From positions 3,879,215 through 3,943,214 of the forward strand of contig JAJKFL010000006.1 in NCBI GenBank assembly GCA_021186555.1: DNA of 64,000 nucleotides, read 5' to 3'. The translations under genes and the position numbers were made by a program. Numbering within the stretch: the first letter of the stretch is position 1; each line of letters starts with the position of its first letter. Below the pieces are notes generated by a model, which was given only the letters and a program-made list of their open reading frames with translations, did no database searches and was not told the DNA's origin. Source of the DNA: Reticulitermes speratus (taxonomy: Eukaryota > Arthropoda > Insecta > Blattodea > Rhinotermitidae). Shown here piece after piece: positions 10,800 through 22,596 of this stretch.

Positions 10800-11779
10800 A
10801 CAGTTGCAGTGTCCATTCTTTTGTCTCGCTTAGGTACATAAACTTACCAGCAAAAATGTCTTTTGGCTTCAAGAAGGAGAGAAACAAATTGATTTGGTGG
10901 TTGCGTTGATACTTTGTGAATATTAAGCACAAGAAGACGAAATAAACCAAAAAGGGGATGGAGAGAAACACTACACATATTTTAGGAAACACAAAACTGT
11001 ACGGCCCTTAAAGTTTCCTGGGCAGTGCCCACTCGTCCTTCTGGTAAAGGCAGATTTGAAACAAGATGGAAATTTGGAAAGGGGAAAAGTTAAGATTATG
11101 GGAAGTTGACTGCCCTGTCTATGCAGCAGAGGGAAAGAAGTTGAGCATTTACTGTATCTGGGGGCTGAATTTTGGTATTTACCTTGCGAAGGCTGCATTA
11201 CGGAGAAAAAGTTTGATAAAGTTCGGAGGAGATCATAGAAGGAAAATTTTTATGGCGTTAGGAGGGCCGCATAGGGGGTCGGAATTTTGACTTTTCATAC
11301 TGAGAGGGATACGTGAGACGTTTTAAGCAGAAAATTCATGTGAATTATACTTTAATATTCGGTTCATAACTTACAGAAAACACACTGCATCTCCATCAAA
11401 GATCGACCTGGTAATGACATACAGATAAGCGATGTTGTGCATTTAGACGTGTTAAAGGTTTAAGGAATCTGCCAGCAAAGCGAGATATATAACGTGAAAT
11501 ACTGCGGTGACGTCATTTAACAATGAACAGCAGATACGAGGAAGGAAGCGGCCGTGGCCGAATCAGAAGCAGTATCCTGATATTTTCCTGACGAAATCAA
11601 AAAAGAAGCCTGAACCAGAATGTTATGTGTCCCTACCGGTGTTCGAAATAAACAACTCCGGAGTAGGGCTACAACTGCGAAGTTGGAAAAGGCAGTTACT
11701 TGTAACAATCATACAACACCACAAAATACACTCCCTGGCCAACAAAATGCACTTTCTTGGCTCGTTTGCAAAATTGCGA
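10800..11779. other. Intron sequence, no feature recognised
   Basis: Mixed composition; several short open frames on both strands (for example 11507-11860) show no domain or splice context. Confidence 0.5.
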
Positions 11780-11784
11780 AAAGC

Positions 11785-11925
11785 GACTATTAGCTTCATC
11801 ATGTCTGTCCGTCCGCAAGGAAAAACGTGGCTCCCACTAAAAGGATTTTCATGTAATTAGATATTTGAATATTTTTCGAAAATCTGTCGAGAAAATTCAA
11901 GTCTCATTAAAATCTGACAAGAATA
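11785..11925 (+). repeat. Dispersed repeat with catcatgtccgtccg core
   Basis: Reads gcgactattagcttcatcat, then gtctgtccgtccgcaa, then about 100 bp later aaaatctgtcgagaaaattc and ttaaaatctgacaagaat. The same order of modules recurs at 29385-29545, 31447-31600 and 42700-42865, so this is a dispersed family. Ends and class are unknown. Confidence 0.6.
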
Positions 11926-11958
11926 ACAGGTACTTTACATGAAGACCTATTGATGACA

Positions 11959-12998
11959 TTATCCTCTAAAGCCCAGTGGCTATTATACGTACCACCAAGT
12001 TTAACATTCACAAATTCCACGTTCTGCCCATACAGTGTATTTATGAGTTTTGTGTGGATCTCAGAACAAACAGCGATTATTTCACTGTACAGCATTAACT
12101 GACTGGTTTGTATAACTGAGACGGAGTGTGTTTACTGCGCGGTACGGACTGTATTTATGTGTTTTGTGTGGATCTCAGAACAAACAGCGATTATTTCACT
12201 GTACAGCATTAACTGACTGATTTGTATAACTGAGACGGAGTGTGTTTACTGCGCGGTACGGACTGTATTTATGTGTTTTGTGTGGATCTCAGAACAAACA
12301 GCGATTATTTCACTGTACAACATTAACTGACTGGTTTGTATAACTGAGACGGAGTGTGTTTACTGCGCGGTACGGACTGTATTTATGTGTTTTGTGTGGA
12401 TCTCAGAACAAACAGCGATTATTTCACTGTACAACATTAACTGACTGGTTTGTATAACTGAGACGGAGTGTGTTTACTGCGCGGTACGAACTGTATTTAT
12501 GTGTTTTGTGTGGATCTCAGAACAAACAGCGATTATTTCACTGTACAACATTAACTGACTGGTTTGTATAACTGAGACGTAGTGTGTTTACTGCGCGGTA
12601 CGGACTGTATTTATGTGTTTTGTGTGGATCTCAGAACAAACAGCGATTATTTCACTGTACAACATTAACTGACTGGTTTGTATAACTGAGACGGAGTGTG
12701 TTTACTGCGCGGTACGAACTGTATTTATGTGTTTTGTGTGGATCTCAGAACAAACAGCGATTATTTCACTGTACAGCATTAACTGACTGGTTTGTATAAC
12801 TGAGACGGAGTGTGTTTACTGCGCGGTACGGACTGAATTTATGTGTTTTGTGTGGATCTCAGAACAAACAGCGATTATTTCACTGTACAACATTAACTGA
12901 CTGGTTTGTATAACTGAGACGGAGTGTGTTTACTGCGCGGTACGGACTGGGTCTTTAAATATGATTCAGGTAACTTTCGTCTTCAAAGATAACAGAAT
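11959..12998 (+). mobile_element. piggyBac-like MITE carrying eight 114-bp monomers
   Basis: Starts ttat-cctctaaagcccagtgg, so one base of the expected TTAA is changed. The shared leader (accaccaagtttaacatt, ttctgcccatacagtg) is followed by 8 monomers and the shared tail gggtctttaaatatgattc...ttcgtcttcaaagat. The whole element sits in the Sox intron in the same direction as the gene. Confidence 0.87.
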
Positions 12999-13957
12999 AT
13001 TCGGTGATTATTTTCTCTTGCGCAGTTTTAAAGAAAATACTGTAATTTTAAATGAAAGAATTAATCAGCATTATTAACGCAGTATACGCCATTTCAGCCT
13101 TTTTCTTCTTCATGGATGTTCTTCCTTCCATCTTTTCCTTGATTGATCTACTTTCCTTCTGCCGTTTAGAATTATTCACACACTTACTTGCCACTACGAA
13201 AGAGGTAAGAAATATAAACAGGGACACAACGATAAATATGCAACTTACAAAGCTCCGAGTAAAAACGAGGCCTGATTATTTGCATTTATTTTAGCTACAA
13301 GTGAGGTCAAAAGCCCAGAATGTTAACACTGTGGGTGCAGCAATCAGAAGTTACAGCATTTTGATTTCTGTCTTCTGGAATGTAAGTCTGACTGTCTTTA
13401 CTTCGGGTTTCGAATCAAGACGTTGCTTACATTACAGAAGGAGAAGAATGCTATTATATTGTAAAGCGTCACGACGCCTAGGGGTGTATAACTACTGGGC
13501 GCATTTGTATGAAAATAAAGTTTGGTATTTAAAATCACATTTCTAATTTGGACTGCATGTTATAATCCTATAATCGAATCCAATTTCTTACATTAAAATT
13601 ACAAGCAATAACCACAACAACACACTCAAATATAATTTTTTTGTGATCGTGGTGGTTACTATGATCACTGATGTCGTCTGGGACATGACGCCGTGTGCTT
13701 TGATATATACCAATAGTCGGGAAAAATTTGTCGTCTCTCCCTTCATAGTAGAAGAGTGAGGAACACTATGGGATTTGAGGATTTCACAGTGGTAAATATC
13801 AATAATACGGGTTTTACCCTGAAAAAGTAATCAGCAGGTTTATTCGAAACATTGGTGCCTATCCAGCAGACTAGACGGCAGCCTTAATACTGACTGCAGT
13901 AAAATCCCAAACGCCATATATCCTTGCGTGATTTCAGTCTTCCGCCGCCGTGTGACT
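12999..13957. other. Intron sequence, no gene recognised
   Basis: AT-rich with two short frames (13052-13294, hydrophobic; 13301-13546) lacking any family signature. No splice pairs that would make them Sox exons. Confidence 0.5.
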
Positions 13958-14219
13958 GAGGTCTTCGTTCTTCTGGGGTGTTACGTCGCTTGGTTGGTAG
14001 TTAGTTACCGGCGTTTCGGGACAACCTATCGGGTCCCATCTCCGAGTGTCAAGCAGTCCAAGACGACTTTGAAGATGGGAATTATATACTGTCCCGAAAC
14101 GTTGGTAATTCCAAGACGATTGCTTGACCCACGAGGATGGGAGCGACAGGCTGCCCTAAACGTCGGTAACTAACTGCCGATCAACGCTGTGTAACATCTC
14201 AGAAGGGCGAAGACCTCAT
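13958..14219. mobile_element. Hairpin MITE
   Basis: Begins gaggtcttcgttcttctggg and ends cagaagggcgaagacctca. Inside are accggcgtttcgggacaac, cccgaaacgttggtaa and cctaaacgtcggtaac, that is one extra copy of the inner inverted module compared with 5005-5228. Confidence 0.8.
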
Positions 14220-14651
14220 TTAGTGATCCCTATTTGTACCATGAAGACAGACGTAGAAGATTCCTCCGAAACGCTGGTACCTGTCTGCCACGCCCTCAAG
14301 GAATTTGATCTGAACATTAAGTCCTAACACTTTTGTTATTTGGTGCCCGATAATGTAAGGACGGATACTTGCAATCAGAGCGACAACTGACGTTTCCACA
14401 GCTCTGTTATTGGGCATTAAGGTCTTCTTGAATACGACGCCTTGTCATTGGATTTGTGTTTTCCGATTATCCAGGGAAGGTAGTACTTTTGTCTACAGGG
14501 GTGGAGGGCGCAAGACACAAAACGTCACAGCCCGGACACTCGATCCTCAAGTGTAACACAATTTGAAAAACACATCAGCTGTCAAAGCACTTTGGCTTTT
14601 ACGTCAAAATGTATCACACAATACGTCGCTGTTCAGAATCTAAACAAAGTA

Positions 14652-15500
14652 CAGTGAAACCTGTCTAAGTTGGCCACCTTTTGGGGGGGGGGGGGATAAC
14701 GGGCCCCGCAGCAGATGCTACGGACGCACCGCAGACTTAAGGCTTATTGTGCAACCCTGTGATAAAGACGATCAATTCTTTTCATATTCCCAAGTAATGG
14801 AGCATCGGTGGAATGAAACTGACAGAGGAAAACCAAAGTATTTGGGGAAAAAACATGTCCCAGTGCCACTTTTTCCACCACAAATCCAACGTAGACTGAC
14901 CCGGGATGGAACCCGGGCCTCCGCGGTGAGAGGCCGGCGACTAACCGCCTGAGCCATGACACGGCCATGTTGGCCACTTTTGGTTCCACTCAAAACCGCC
15001 CGACGTATACAAGTGGTCACCTTACGCAAAACACTTGACATTACTAAAATTGAACTGTCCAACTATCACTTGTACAAGTGTAGACTTCATAGTGCAAGGC
15101 AGGTGGTCAAATTGGTAAGCAGGTACACAAACCTGTTAATGAATAGGGACTTAAGTACTGTAATTGGTCAGTCGTTACTAGAAAATTGCAGTGTGTTGTC
15201 CATACTGGTGGAGAAACGGTGGGCGTTGAGTGGGCGAAAGGGAGTTCTGCTAATGAATAAAGATTTCGACCCAAAACTGTACAATTCTTCATGTCGACCA
15301 ACATAGGAGAGTTGAACTTATACATAAAGCAAAGCACTGAACTTGAAACTGTGGCCAAGATTCAAGATATACAGATGGCCAAGTTACGGAGTAACAATCA
15401 TATATTAATAGCTTACGAACTTGCTGGTTCCGTAAAAATGTGGCCAACTGTGACACGTGGCCGACTTACAAGGTTGACCAACTTTACAGGTTTTACCGCA
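14652..15500. mobile_element. Tc1/mariner-superfamily (pogo/Tigger-like) MITE with nested SINE
   Basis: Left end cagtgaaacctgtctaagtt, right end on the other strand tgcggtaaaacctgtaaagt, both beside TA. Such CAGT-type ends with a TA target fit pogo/Tigger-like elements. Repeats of gttggccac/gtggccaa occur inside. A SINE interrupts the left half (14700-14970); without it the element is about 580 bp. No transposase frame. Confidence 0.7.
14700..14970 (-). mobile_element. tRNA-derived SINE, family E, nested
   Basis: Minus strand: tgtcatggctcaggcggtta head, B-box gggttccatcccggg, body with tgggacatgttttttcccc, and end cgtagcatctgctgcgggg. A partial copy lies at 60182-60364. It lies inside the mariner-like element, so it inserted later. 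Confidence 0.78.
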
Positions 15501-17489
15501 TAGATACAACAGCCAAGAATGGCGTGAAACATTAACAGCTTGTCAACAACATGGCAAAGATAAGAAGCTTATTAAAACCTGACATGATACCGACAATTTT
15601 GCATCTGTACATCACGAATTTCCTCGCTATAAAGACACATACTGAAGTGGAAGTAAACTCCACGCATTCTTAACCTCGACGTCGTCACTCGGACCGCTGT
15701 TTCACCGACAAAACTGATTCACGTAACGCACCAATTAGGATGCACGGATCATTCTGAAATCATAACTTTTCAGAAAGGTTTGCAGTGAAGCAAACAGAGC
15801 AAGATATTCCGATAACTTCAGGCAGCTTCGTGTTTTTGATACAAAGCACTATTTTTTGAAGATTCAACCCCCCACCACCCCCGGGCTCCTTGCTTTTCAT
15901 CCAAGTAGTGCTAGAGAAAGCGCTGAAAGTGTACGAAGGCTGAACTGTACATTTCCCCGATGATAGGAGATATAATATCATATAAATATCTTCTTAGAAA
16001 TGAAAGAAATGTTATAATGGCCAATGCCTATTATATTATAATGAAGTCAAGCATATATAGGCTAATGGTGCCTTACTGCGCCAAGTTCCTTTATTAGGAA
16101 TACACACACAACTTCCATTATAACAACATTGTACATCAGAATTCTAAGAAGATAGTGGGGGGGAAAAAAAAGAAGACTGAAGATTGAAGAAGATTTTTCA
16201 CTGAAAATGGGACCTAGCTAAATTGTTAACAAAACCTTCTTTCTTGTAGTTGGTTGCTGCGCGACGGAGAGATGAACAAACGGCAGAATAAAACCAATCA
16301 CAATTCCACCCCTTGTCACTACCCATCCCCGCCATCCCCTACACACTGTTATCACAGTTGCCTCTTTCTTGAGAAATGTTAATAAAGCAGAGAAAAGCAA
16401 CAAATGGAAAATGATGGAGGGTTGTAGGGGTGTGTGAGGGGGTGGTTGGGGTAAGGGGAAGGGGGGTGAAATGACGTAACAGAGAGGGGGGGTAGGATAT
16501 TCTGTATTGATGCTAGTCCCTCGCCTCTTGTCTTGCAACAGTAATACAATAAGAGAACTCAGATATGTTTTCTAGAAATTACACAATGGAAATCAGAAGC
16601 AACACAATTTCAATTTGGTACAAAAGGGGAAACGAGAAAAGATGAGGAGAAGGAGGAAAATACAAGAAGAGATGATATAATGCGACAAGCCCGCCTGGAT
16701 CCTCTCTCTCTCTCTCTCCCTCTCTCTCTCTCTCCCTACCTTTTGCTAGATCCCTATGAGAGTTAAAAGGAACAATTGTGTTCTGTTGTCAACACTCCAA
16801 TGGCGTCTTCAAGGAGAAGCATCTACAGTGCCACTGTGTGGAACACTATAGGCATTCAAGCGAGCGAAGACAATTCGCTATGGTTCTCATTGTTGCAATT
16901 CGAAGAGGCTCTCTATGCCTTCTATATTCCCTTTACATTACTACCTCCCCCTTGTCTAACATGTCTATACGTCTATCTCCATCTTTTATCTACCATAGAA
17001 TTGAATGGAATCTTGTATTTTCACCGCCTACCGCTTCCAACAATGGCGCTGGTAGGAACCTTCCTTCGTAATTAATTCTTATCTTGCTTGAACAGACGAG
17101 AACAAAGACACATGAAGTAACATGTGTATAAGAAGCAGTCTATAGAGACAGGAGCAGCTACTGTATTACAGGCATCATTGAGACCCGAGACGGGAATTTT
17201 AAGGCGACTGCGAGGGATTTTTGGACGATTCTGCTTGCAGCCACTTGGCAGATTGATGTCACACTTTCTGAGTTGCATTTGCGTTCTGGGATAAACGGAT
17301 GAACTCTGTGTGTGTCTGTCCAAATATTCCGTTTTCAAATTCGTTAAGTTCTGCAATGGATTTTTGAAGAAGTAACAAGCGCGGGAAGATTTGGTCGTTT
17401 AATGCAATGAGCAATTGAATGGGAAGCCGAGTTTGTGAGCCTTTCTTAGTCAACGGGACTCTTTAAATCTGATTAAAACCTAACGTAAC
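15501..17489. other. Intron sequence with low-complexity tracts; no gene
   Basis: Contains a C-rich run near 15868-15885, G-rich low complexity at 16430-16495 and a CT microsatellite at 16698-16738. Overlapping frames at 16776-17075 are in different phases with no domain. Nothing here looks like an exon. Confidence 0.5.
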
Positions 17490-18895
17490 TGTGTTTACTG
17501 CGCGGTACGGACTGTATTTATGTGTTTTGTGTGGATCTCAGAACAAACAGCGATTATTTCACTGTACAACATTAACTGACTGGTTTGTATAACTGAGACG
17601 GAGTGTGTTTACTGCGCGGTACGGACTGTATTTATGTGTTTTGTGTGGATCTCAGAACAAACAGCGATTATTTCACTGTACAGCATTAACTGACTGGTTT
17701 GTATAACTGAGACGGAGTGTGTTTACTGCGCGGTACGGACTGTATTTATGTGTTTTGTGTGGATCTCAGAACAAACAGCGATTATTTCACTGTACAACAT
17801 TAACTGACTGGTTTGTATAACTGAGACGGAGTGTGTTTACTGCGCGGTACGGACTGTATTTATGTGTTTTGTGTGGATCTCAGAACAAACAGCGATTATT
17901 TCACTGTACAACATTAACTGACTGGTTTGTATAACTGAGACGGAGTGTGTTTACTGCGCGGTACGGACTGTATTTATGTGTTTTGTGTGGATCTCAGAAC
18001 AAACAGCGATTATTTCACTGTACAACATTAACTGACTGGTTTGTATAACTGAGACGGAGTGTGTTTACTGCGCGGTACGGACTGTATTTATGTGTTTTGT
18101 GTGGATCTCAGAACAAACAGCGATTATTTCACTGTACAACATTAACTGACTGGTTTGTATAACTGAGATGGAGTGTGTTTACTGCGCGGTACGGACTGTA
18201 TTTATGTGTTTTGTGTGGATCTCAGAACAAACAGCGATTATTTCACTGTACAACATTAACTGACTGGTTTGTATAACTGAGACGGAGTGTGTTTACTGCG
18301 CGGTACGGACTGTATTTATGTGTTTTGTGTGGATCTCAGAACAAACAGCGATTATTTCACTGTACAACATTAACTGACTGGTTTGTATAACTGAGACGGA
18401 GTGTGTTTACTGCGCGGTACGGACTGTATTTATGTGTTTTGTGTGGATCTCAGAACAAACAGCGATTATTTCACTGTACAACATTAACTGACTGGTTTGT
18501 ATAACTGAGACGGAGTGTGTTTACTGCGCGGTACGGACTGTATTTATGTGTTTTGTGTGGATCTCAGAACAAACAGCGATTATTTCACTGTACAACATTA
18601 ACTGACTGGTTTGTATAACTGAGACGGAGTGTGTTTACTGCGCGGTACGGACTGTATTTATGTGTTTTGTGTGGATCTCAGAACAAACAGCGATTATTTC
18701 ACTGTACAACATTAACTGACTGGTTTGTATAACTGAGACGGAGTGTGTTTACTGCGCGGTACGGACTGTATTTATGTGTTTTGTGTGGATCTCAGAACAA
18801 ACAGCGATTATTTCACTGTACAACATTGACTGACTGGTTTGTATAACTGAGACGGAGTGTTTACTGCGCGGTACGAGCCGAATCTATAAATATAA
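17490..18895 (+). mobile_element. 114-bp satellite array, twelve monomers, left end lost
   Basis: Starts abruptly within a monomer (gtgtttactgcgcggtacgg) with no leader, then about 12 monomers, then a diverged tail (cgagccgaatctataaatat). The last monomer lacks 2 bp. The missing leader implies a 5' deletion or recombination after insertion. It is the longest 114-bp array in the window and lies in the Sox intron. Confidence 0.9.
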
Positions 18896-19475
18896 TGCTG
18901 GTAATTTTTTTTTAAATAATGCAATTAATTTGTCAAATTATTCGCTTTAATATTAACCATAAATCAAAATTCCGCGGACCTTATTTAAAGCGACAAATTG
19001 CCACGCCTTCACTTTCACTTTAATTTACATACTATCCCTATCAGCAGAAGGACGAGCGGGCAAAGTTTGGAAACCTTCTAAATAAATGATGCTCTTTCTC
19101 CCCTGTCCCCAAATTCAAGTGTCTTATTCTCTCTTCTTTAAGGGGTTAATATGTCATCAGAACAACACAGGCGCAGTAGGACAGACTACATTAAATGGAC
19201 GGTTTAATTTGCACCCTTTATTGTAAGATTTCCTTAATTGAAGTCTTCACAATCGACGCTCATCTGCACACCTTTATTCAGTAAGGATTGTCAGGAGTTT
19301 CGTTCAATTAATATTTTATAATGGCTTCTAATTATTTATAAGTAAAAAAGGAATTCGTGTCTTAATTTTATAAACATCTTGAATGCACAATTATTTCAGA
19401 AAATTAAACAAAAACAACGCTGTTTCTAGAGGGTAGTTTAAAAATAAATATATATTGCCTAGTATTAAATAAAAT
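18896..19475. other. Intron sequence, AT-rich, no feature recognised
   Basis: No repeat family or coding frame identified. Confidence 0.5.
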
Positions 19476-19716
19476 AGGGTAAAGCAACCCCATTACAGGC
19501 CTGGACAGACCTTTAGGGTTCCAGGAGGTTGAGGCTCACAGATTTCTAGACAATCGGCATATGAAGGTGGTTAAGGTTGTCAGCCCTAAGCTCCGGCCGT
19601 TTTTACCCCCCCCCCCAGCAAATACTCCTGGTACTCATTTCTGTTAGAGGCTAAGTCGACCCTAGGGCCATAGTGCGACCGGAAGGATTATGTCAATGAA
19701 AAATTTCAATGACATA
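19476..19716 (-). mobile_element. SINE family C, head missing
   Basis: Minus-strand body with gaaatgagtaccaggagtat, the C/G-run before cggccg and the 3' gggttgctttaccctatt end. It stops just short of the tRNA-like head that full copies have at 42866-43160, 50787-51085 and 57390-57680, so it is a typical 5'-truncated insertion. Confidence 0.75.
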
Positions 19717-20031
19717 TGTAAATATACATTAAATTTATCTTAGGGTCCGAAGACGTAATTAGAGCTATTCTCTGCGTTCCACACTTGTACAAGTTTGTCC
19801 ATAACGTTAGAGAAAATAACAAGTGTTTGAGCGTTTGAACACCACAACTGTGTGTCACAGTACATAAAGTTTCAGCTCGTACCTGACAGAAAACAGCTTG
19901 CGTCCGTTTGTCAAGTTGGTGAAAGCTGTGTAGGGAGAGAGTAGCTGCTTGCTGTGGAAACCACAGGAGACAAAAAGAAAATACACCATGTGGAAATATG
20001 TAGTTTTTAATTTTAAACCTAGCTGTACATA

Positions 20032-20222
20032 TACAGTCGAATCCGGTTATAACGACATCGGTTTATACGACACCTCGCCTATAACGTCAGGTATTCTGTG
20101 GTACAATCAATTCCTCACTGTTAACCATAACATTATTCTCCTCGGTTATAACGACACTCGTTTATAACGACACAAAATATACAGTTCCTTTCATAATGTT
20201 GTAATCGAGTTCGATTGTAACA
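20032..20222. mobile_element. Tc1/mariner-like (pogo/Tigger-like) MITE remnant
   Basis: Left end tacagtcgaatccggttata; right end on the other strand aacctgttacaatcgaactc. Internal ggttataacgacactcg repeats the end sequence. The pattern CAGTCGAAYC...TTATAACGA is typical of pogo/Tigger-type ends. About 190 bp, non-coding. Confidence 0.6.
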
Positions 20223-20361
20223 GGTTGCATCAGTCCAAAAAGTGTTTGGACAAAATCATACGCTATCTTTAATAATGAATTATATCTGTCAGGTGCTTTC
20301 TAAACAGTAAATCCTCTTTTCGTTTTTGGCCACCAGAAAAAGAATGCTACGACATTCATTT

Positions 20362-20560
20362 ACACTTTAGAACCGTAATGGTAACTATATAGCTATAACA
20401 ACGGTTTTATAATTACCAACTGCGTTTTTCCCAAAGCGACTATTTCCCTACACAAAATTAACCCAATTGCTTTCTGTAATTTAAATAGATTATGTTCACT
20501 GTGAGGTACGAACTGAACATTTTTACACGTAGGTCTATGATTCAGGTTACTTGAACAGCC
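20362..20560 (+). mobile_element. Diverged single-copy relative of the 114-bp element
   Basis: Starts cactttagaaccgtaatggt, matching the leader cctttaaagcccagtggt, then aagcgactatttccctacac matches cagcgattatttcactgtac and tgaggtacgaactga matches gcgcggtacggactga. The 3' tail atgattcaggttactt matches the tail of the array at 11959-12998. Only one monomer-equivalent is present. Confidence 0.7.
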
Positions 20561-21497
20561 GACTGAATCAAGTTTCACCGTGGTTTTCTTCGGTCCCAAA
20601 ACAACGGCTGTGTTGAAACCCAAAATCCACGTTACACTGCATGGTTCTCACGCAGCCCTCCCCAAAAAATTAACTTCAAAATTTGGTCAAAACGTGGCCC
20701 TCCCAAAGCTATCAAAATTTCTTCATGATACTGCACCCCTCCCTCCCCCCCCCCCCCACAAATTCGAAACTCCGTCCAAAGCCCAACTACTTTCTTCTGC
20801 TGCATACTCCCAGCAGCACTTTACCTCATTCACTTCCCAAAACTTTACCCTATTTCTAGCCTACCTTTGCCAGAAGGACAACCGGGCACTGTCTAGAACT
20901 TTCAGAGCAGTGTACGTTTTCTGTTCCCTCCCGTAATAATGCAATTGTGACGCCTCTCACTGCATCTCCCGTGTTTCTTTTTCTTAGTTTTACTCAGGTT
21001 ACATTCTAAGGGTCAAAACGTGAATTTTATATAATGGATACATAAAAACAAATTTTCAGTTGATTGGACATTGTAGGTACTTGTAACAGCTATTATGTAT
21101 GCTTTTGTCGGAATTATAGTACAAATAAATACAACCACCATTTCTCAAGGTCACTACGACCCCAAGCTCCGTCTAATCCACTACCCACTGCCATTTAACT
21201 GTTCGTAATAGCCAGTAAGACACGTCTTAACGTACAGACGAGCAGAATTAAAGATTTTAAGATTACGATCTTCGGGGCGTAACGCCTTGCAGTTTGGTAG
21301 ATATATACCGATGTTCCGGAGTAAAATAAACTGCTTCCTTCATCAGTCACAAACGTTATTTTTCTACTCAAAATGGAACAGCAGATAATCTTAATCTCCC
21401 AGTTCTTCTGTTTTCTGCTACCAATTGTCAGCCTGTGGGCCCGCTAAAAGCCGCAGTTCCGTGAAGCATAGCCTAACTCAGCCAAGAGGAATATAAT
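20561..21497. other. Intron sequence, no gene; poly-C tract
   Basis: A Pro-rich 118-codon frame (20580-20936) spans a C-run near 20740 and is low-complexity. A degraded gatgttccgg...ccttcatcag motif lies at 21312-21346. Confidence 0.5.
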
Positions 21498-21577
21498 ACA
21501 GGGTATACACAAAAGAAGGGTGCGGTTTCAATAGTTTTCACTATTGAAATCGCACCATTCTTTTGTGTATACCCTGT
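21498..21577. repeat. 80-bp hairpin
   Basis: Arms of 38 bases (acagggtatacacaaaagaa... and its complement) around a 4-base loop, with about two mismatches. It resembles the compact hairpin MITEs with ends starting CAGGGTAT; the borders read ata|cagggt and accctg|tac. No protein. Confidence 0.88.
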
Positions 21578-21658
21578 ACAACAAAATTAAAACACTTTCC
21601 ATTAAATTATTAACAGTGTTGAAGCTCTGTGCTACCCTATCAAAGAATACTGTTCATT

Positions 21659-21839
21659 ATAGTCTTATCGGGCTATCACCGCGTTAACTGATTTAAATAT
21701 AACATTTCGGGGACTGGCTCCGTCCCCATCCTCAGGCAGAACTGATTTAACCCACCACTGCCTGAGGATGGGGACGGAGCCAGTCCCCGAAATGTTATAT
21801 TTAAATCAGTTAACGCGGTGATAGCCCGACAAGACTATA
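21659..21839. repeat. 181-bp hairpin with near-perfect 80-base arms
   Basis: Left arm 21659-21738, right arm 21759-21839, 20-base loop. I see about one mismatch in the stem. The arm contains acatttcggggactggctcc and ccccatcctcagg, a version of the bipartite motif seen in other elements here. The very high arm identity suggests a recent origin or gene conversion between arms. Confidence 0.92.
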
Positions 21840-22006
21840 TTGAATCATGTCGCCGCGAAAGTTTTAAAACTTATATAATACCGTTCATATCTACTGTCTC
21901 CTGGAATGTGACGCCGTGTACTTTGTCAGAAAGTCTTCCGTAAAATCAGTACTTTTGATCAGAGCACAAACGCCTCACAGATCTATGTAAAATAAAGGGT
22001 TTACCG

Positions 22007-22262
22007 AGGTCTTCGCCCTTCCGGTATCTTCGCGACCTAGATTTTTAACAGATTACTGACGTTTCGGGAAATGTTATTGGCCTCATTTCAAGCAGTCCAG
22101 GTTGCTTGGCCCTCGAGCTTTCATGATATATTATCGGTCTCATATTCAAGGGTCGAACAGGTCAGATTGCTTGATCCTTGACGATAAAACATACACGTTG
22201 TCCAGAAACGTCAGTAGCCAGCTCCTGGACGCGCGATGTCGCGGTACAGCGAAGACCTCAAG
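22007..22262. mobile_element. Hairpin MITE, about 105 bp before the second Sox exon
   Basis: Left end gaggtcttcgcccttccggt, right end gcgaagacctca; inside are ctgacgtttcggg and agaaacgtcagta. The arms are more diverged than in the copy at 5005-5228. Confidence 0.7.
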
Positions 22263-22367
22263 TACACCACGGCGGAATACCGAAATCTCGCAATAGGCTT
22301 ACTGTCCATAAATACATCTGCAATGTCTTAAGTTCTAAGTGTCAGACAGTGACGTGTTTGTACTCAG

Positions 22368-22562
22368 GTGCAGAATGGAAACTGCTGACTGAAGACGAGA
22401 AGCGGCCGTTCATTGACGAGGCCAAAAGACTGCGGGCGATGCACATGAAGGAACACCCTGACTACAAGTACCGGCCCAGGAGGAAGCCCAAAACGCTGCG
22501 TAAGGAGGGGTACCCCTACTCCATACCTTACCCGTCGGTACCCATGGATGCTCTGCGGGCAG
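22368..22562 (+). CDS. Sox21a: SoxB transcription factor, exon with second half of HMG box
   Basis: Continues the Sox frame in phase 1: [40 protein letters not shown], completing a 77-residue HMG box (residues 54-130 with the 10470 start) with no missing core residue. After the box come [20 protein letters not shown] and RA. This Tyr/Pro-rich tail right after the box is what makes me favour Sox21a/SoxB3 over Dichaete, SoxNeuro or Sox21b. The exon ends gcag|gtcagt in phase 1, so at least one more coding exon must follow; I cannot find it in the rest of the window. A frame also continues into the intron to a stop but has no protein-like features. Total coding seen is about 155 residues. Confidence 0.92.
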
Positions 22563-22596
22563 GTCAGTACAAACAAATACAAACGGTCCTCTACAA

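Larger units (their letters stand above)
10741..22367 (+). other. Sox intron, 11.6 kb, phase 1
   Basis: Bounded by gtgagt at 10741 and a pyrimidine-rich acceptor (gtgtttgtactcag) ending at 22367. Splicing joins SKRL-G to GAEWKLL and restores an unbroken HMG box, which is strong support for both borders. It holds two 114-bp satellite elements, a hairpin-MITE pair, a Tc1/mariner-like element with nested SINE, a truncated SINE and two long hairpins. No other host exon is visible inside it. Confidence 0.9.

Noticed and set aside
16776-17075. Two overlapping 97-99 codon frames
   Set aside because: Same region in two phases, hydrophobic by composition, no family resemblance.
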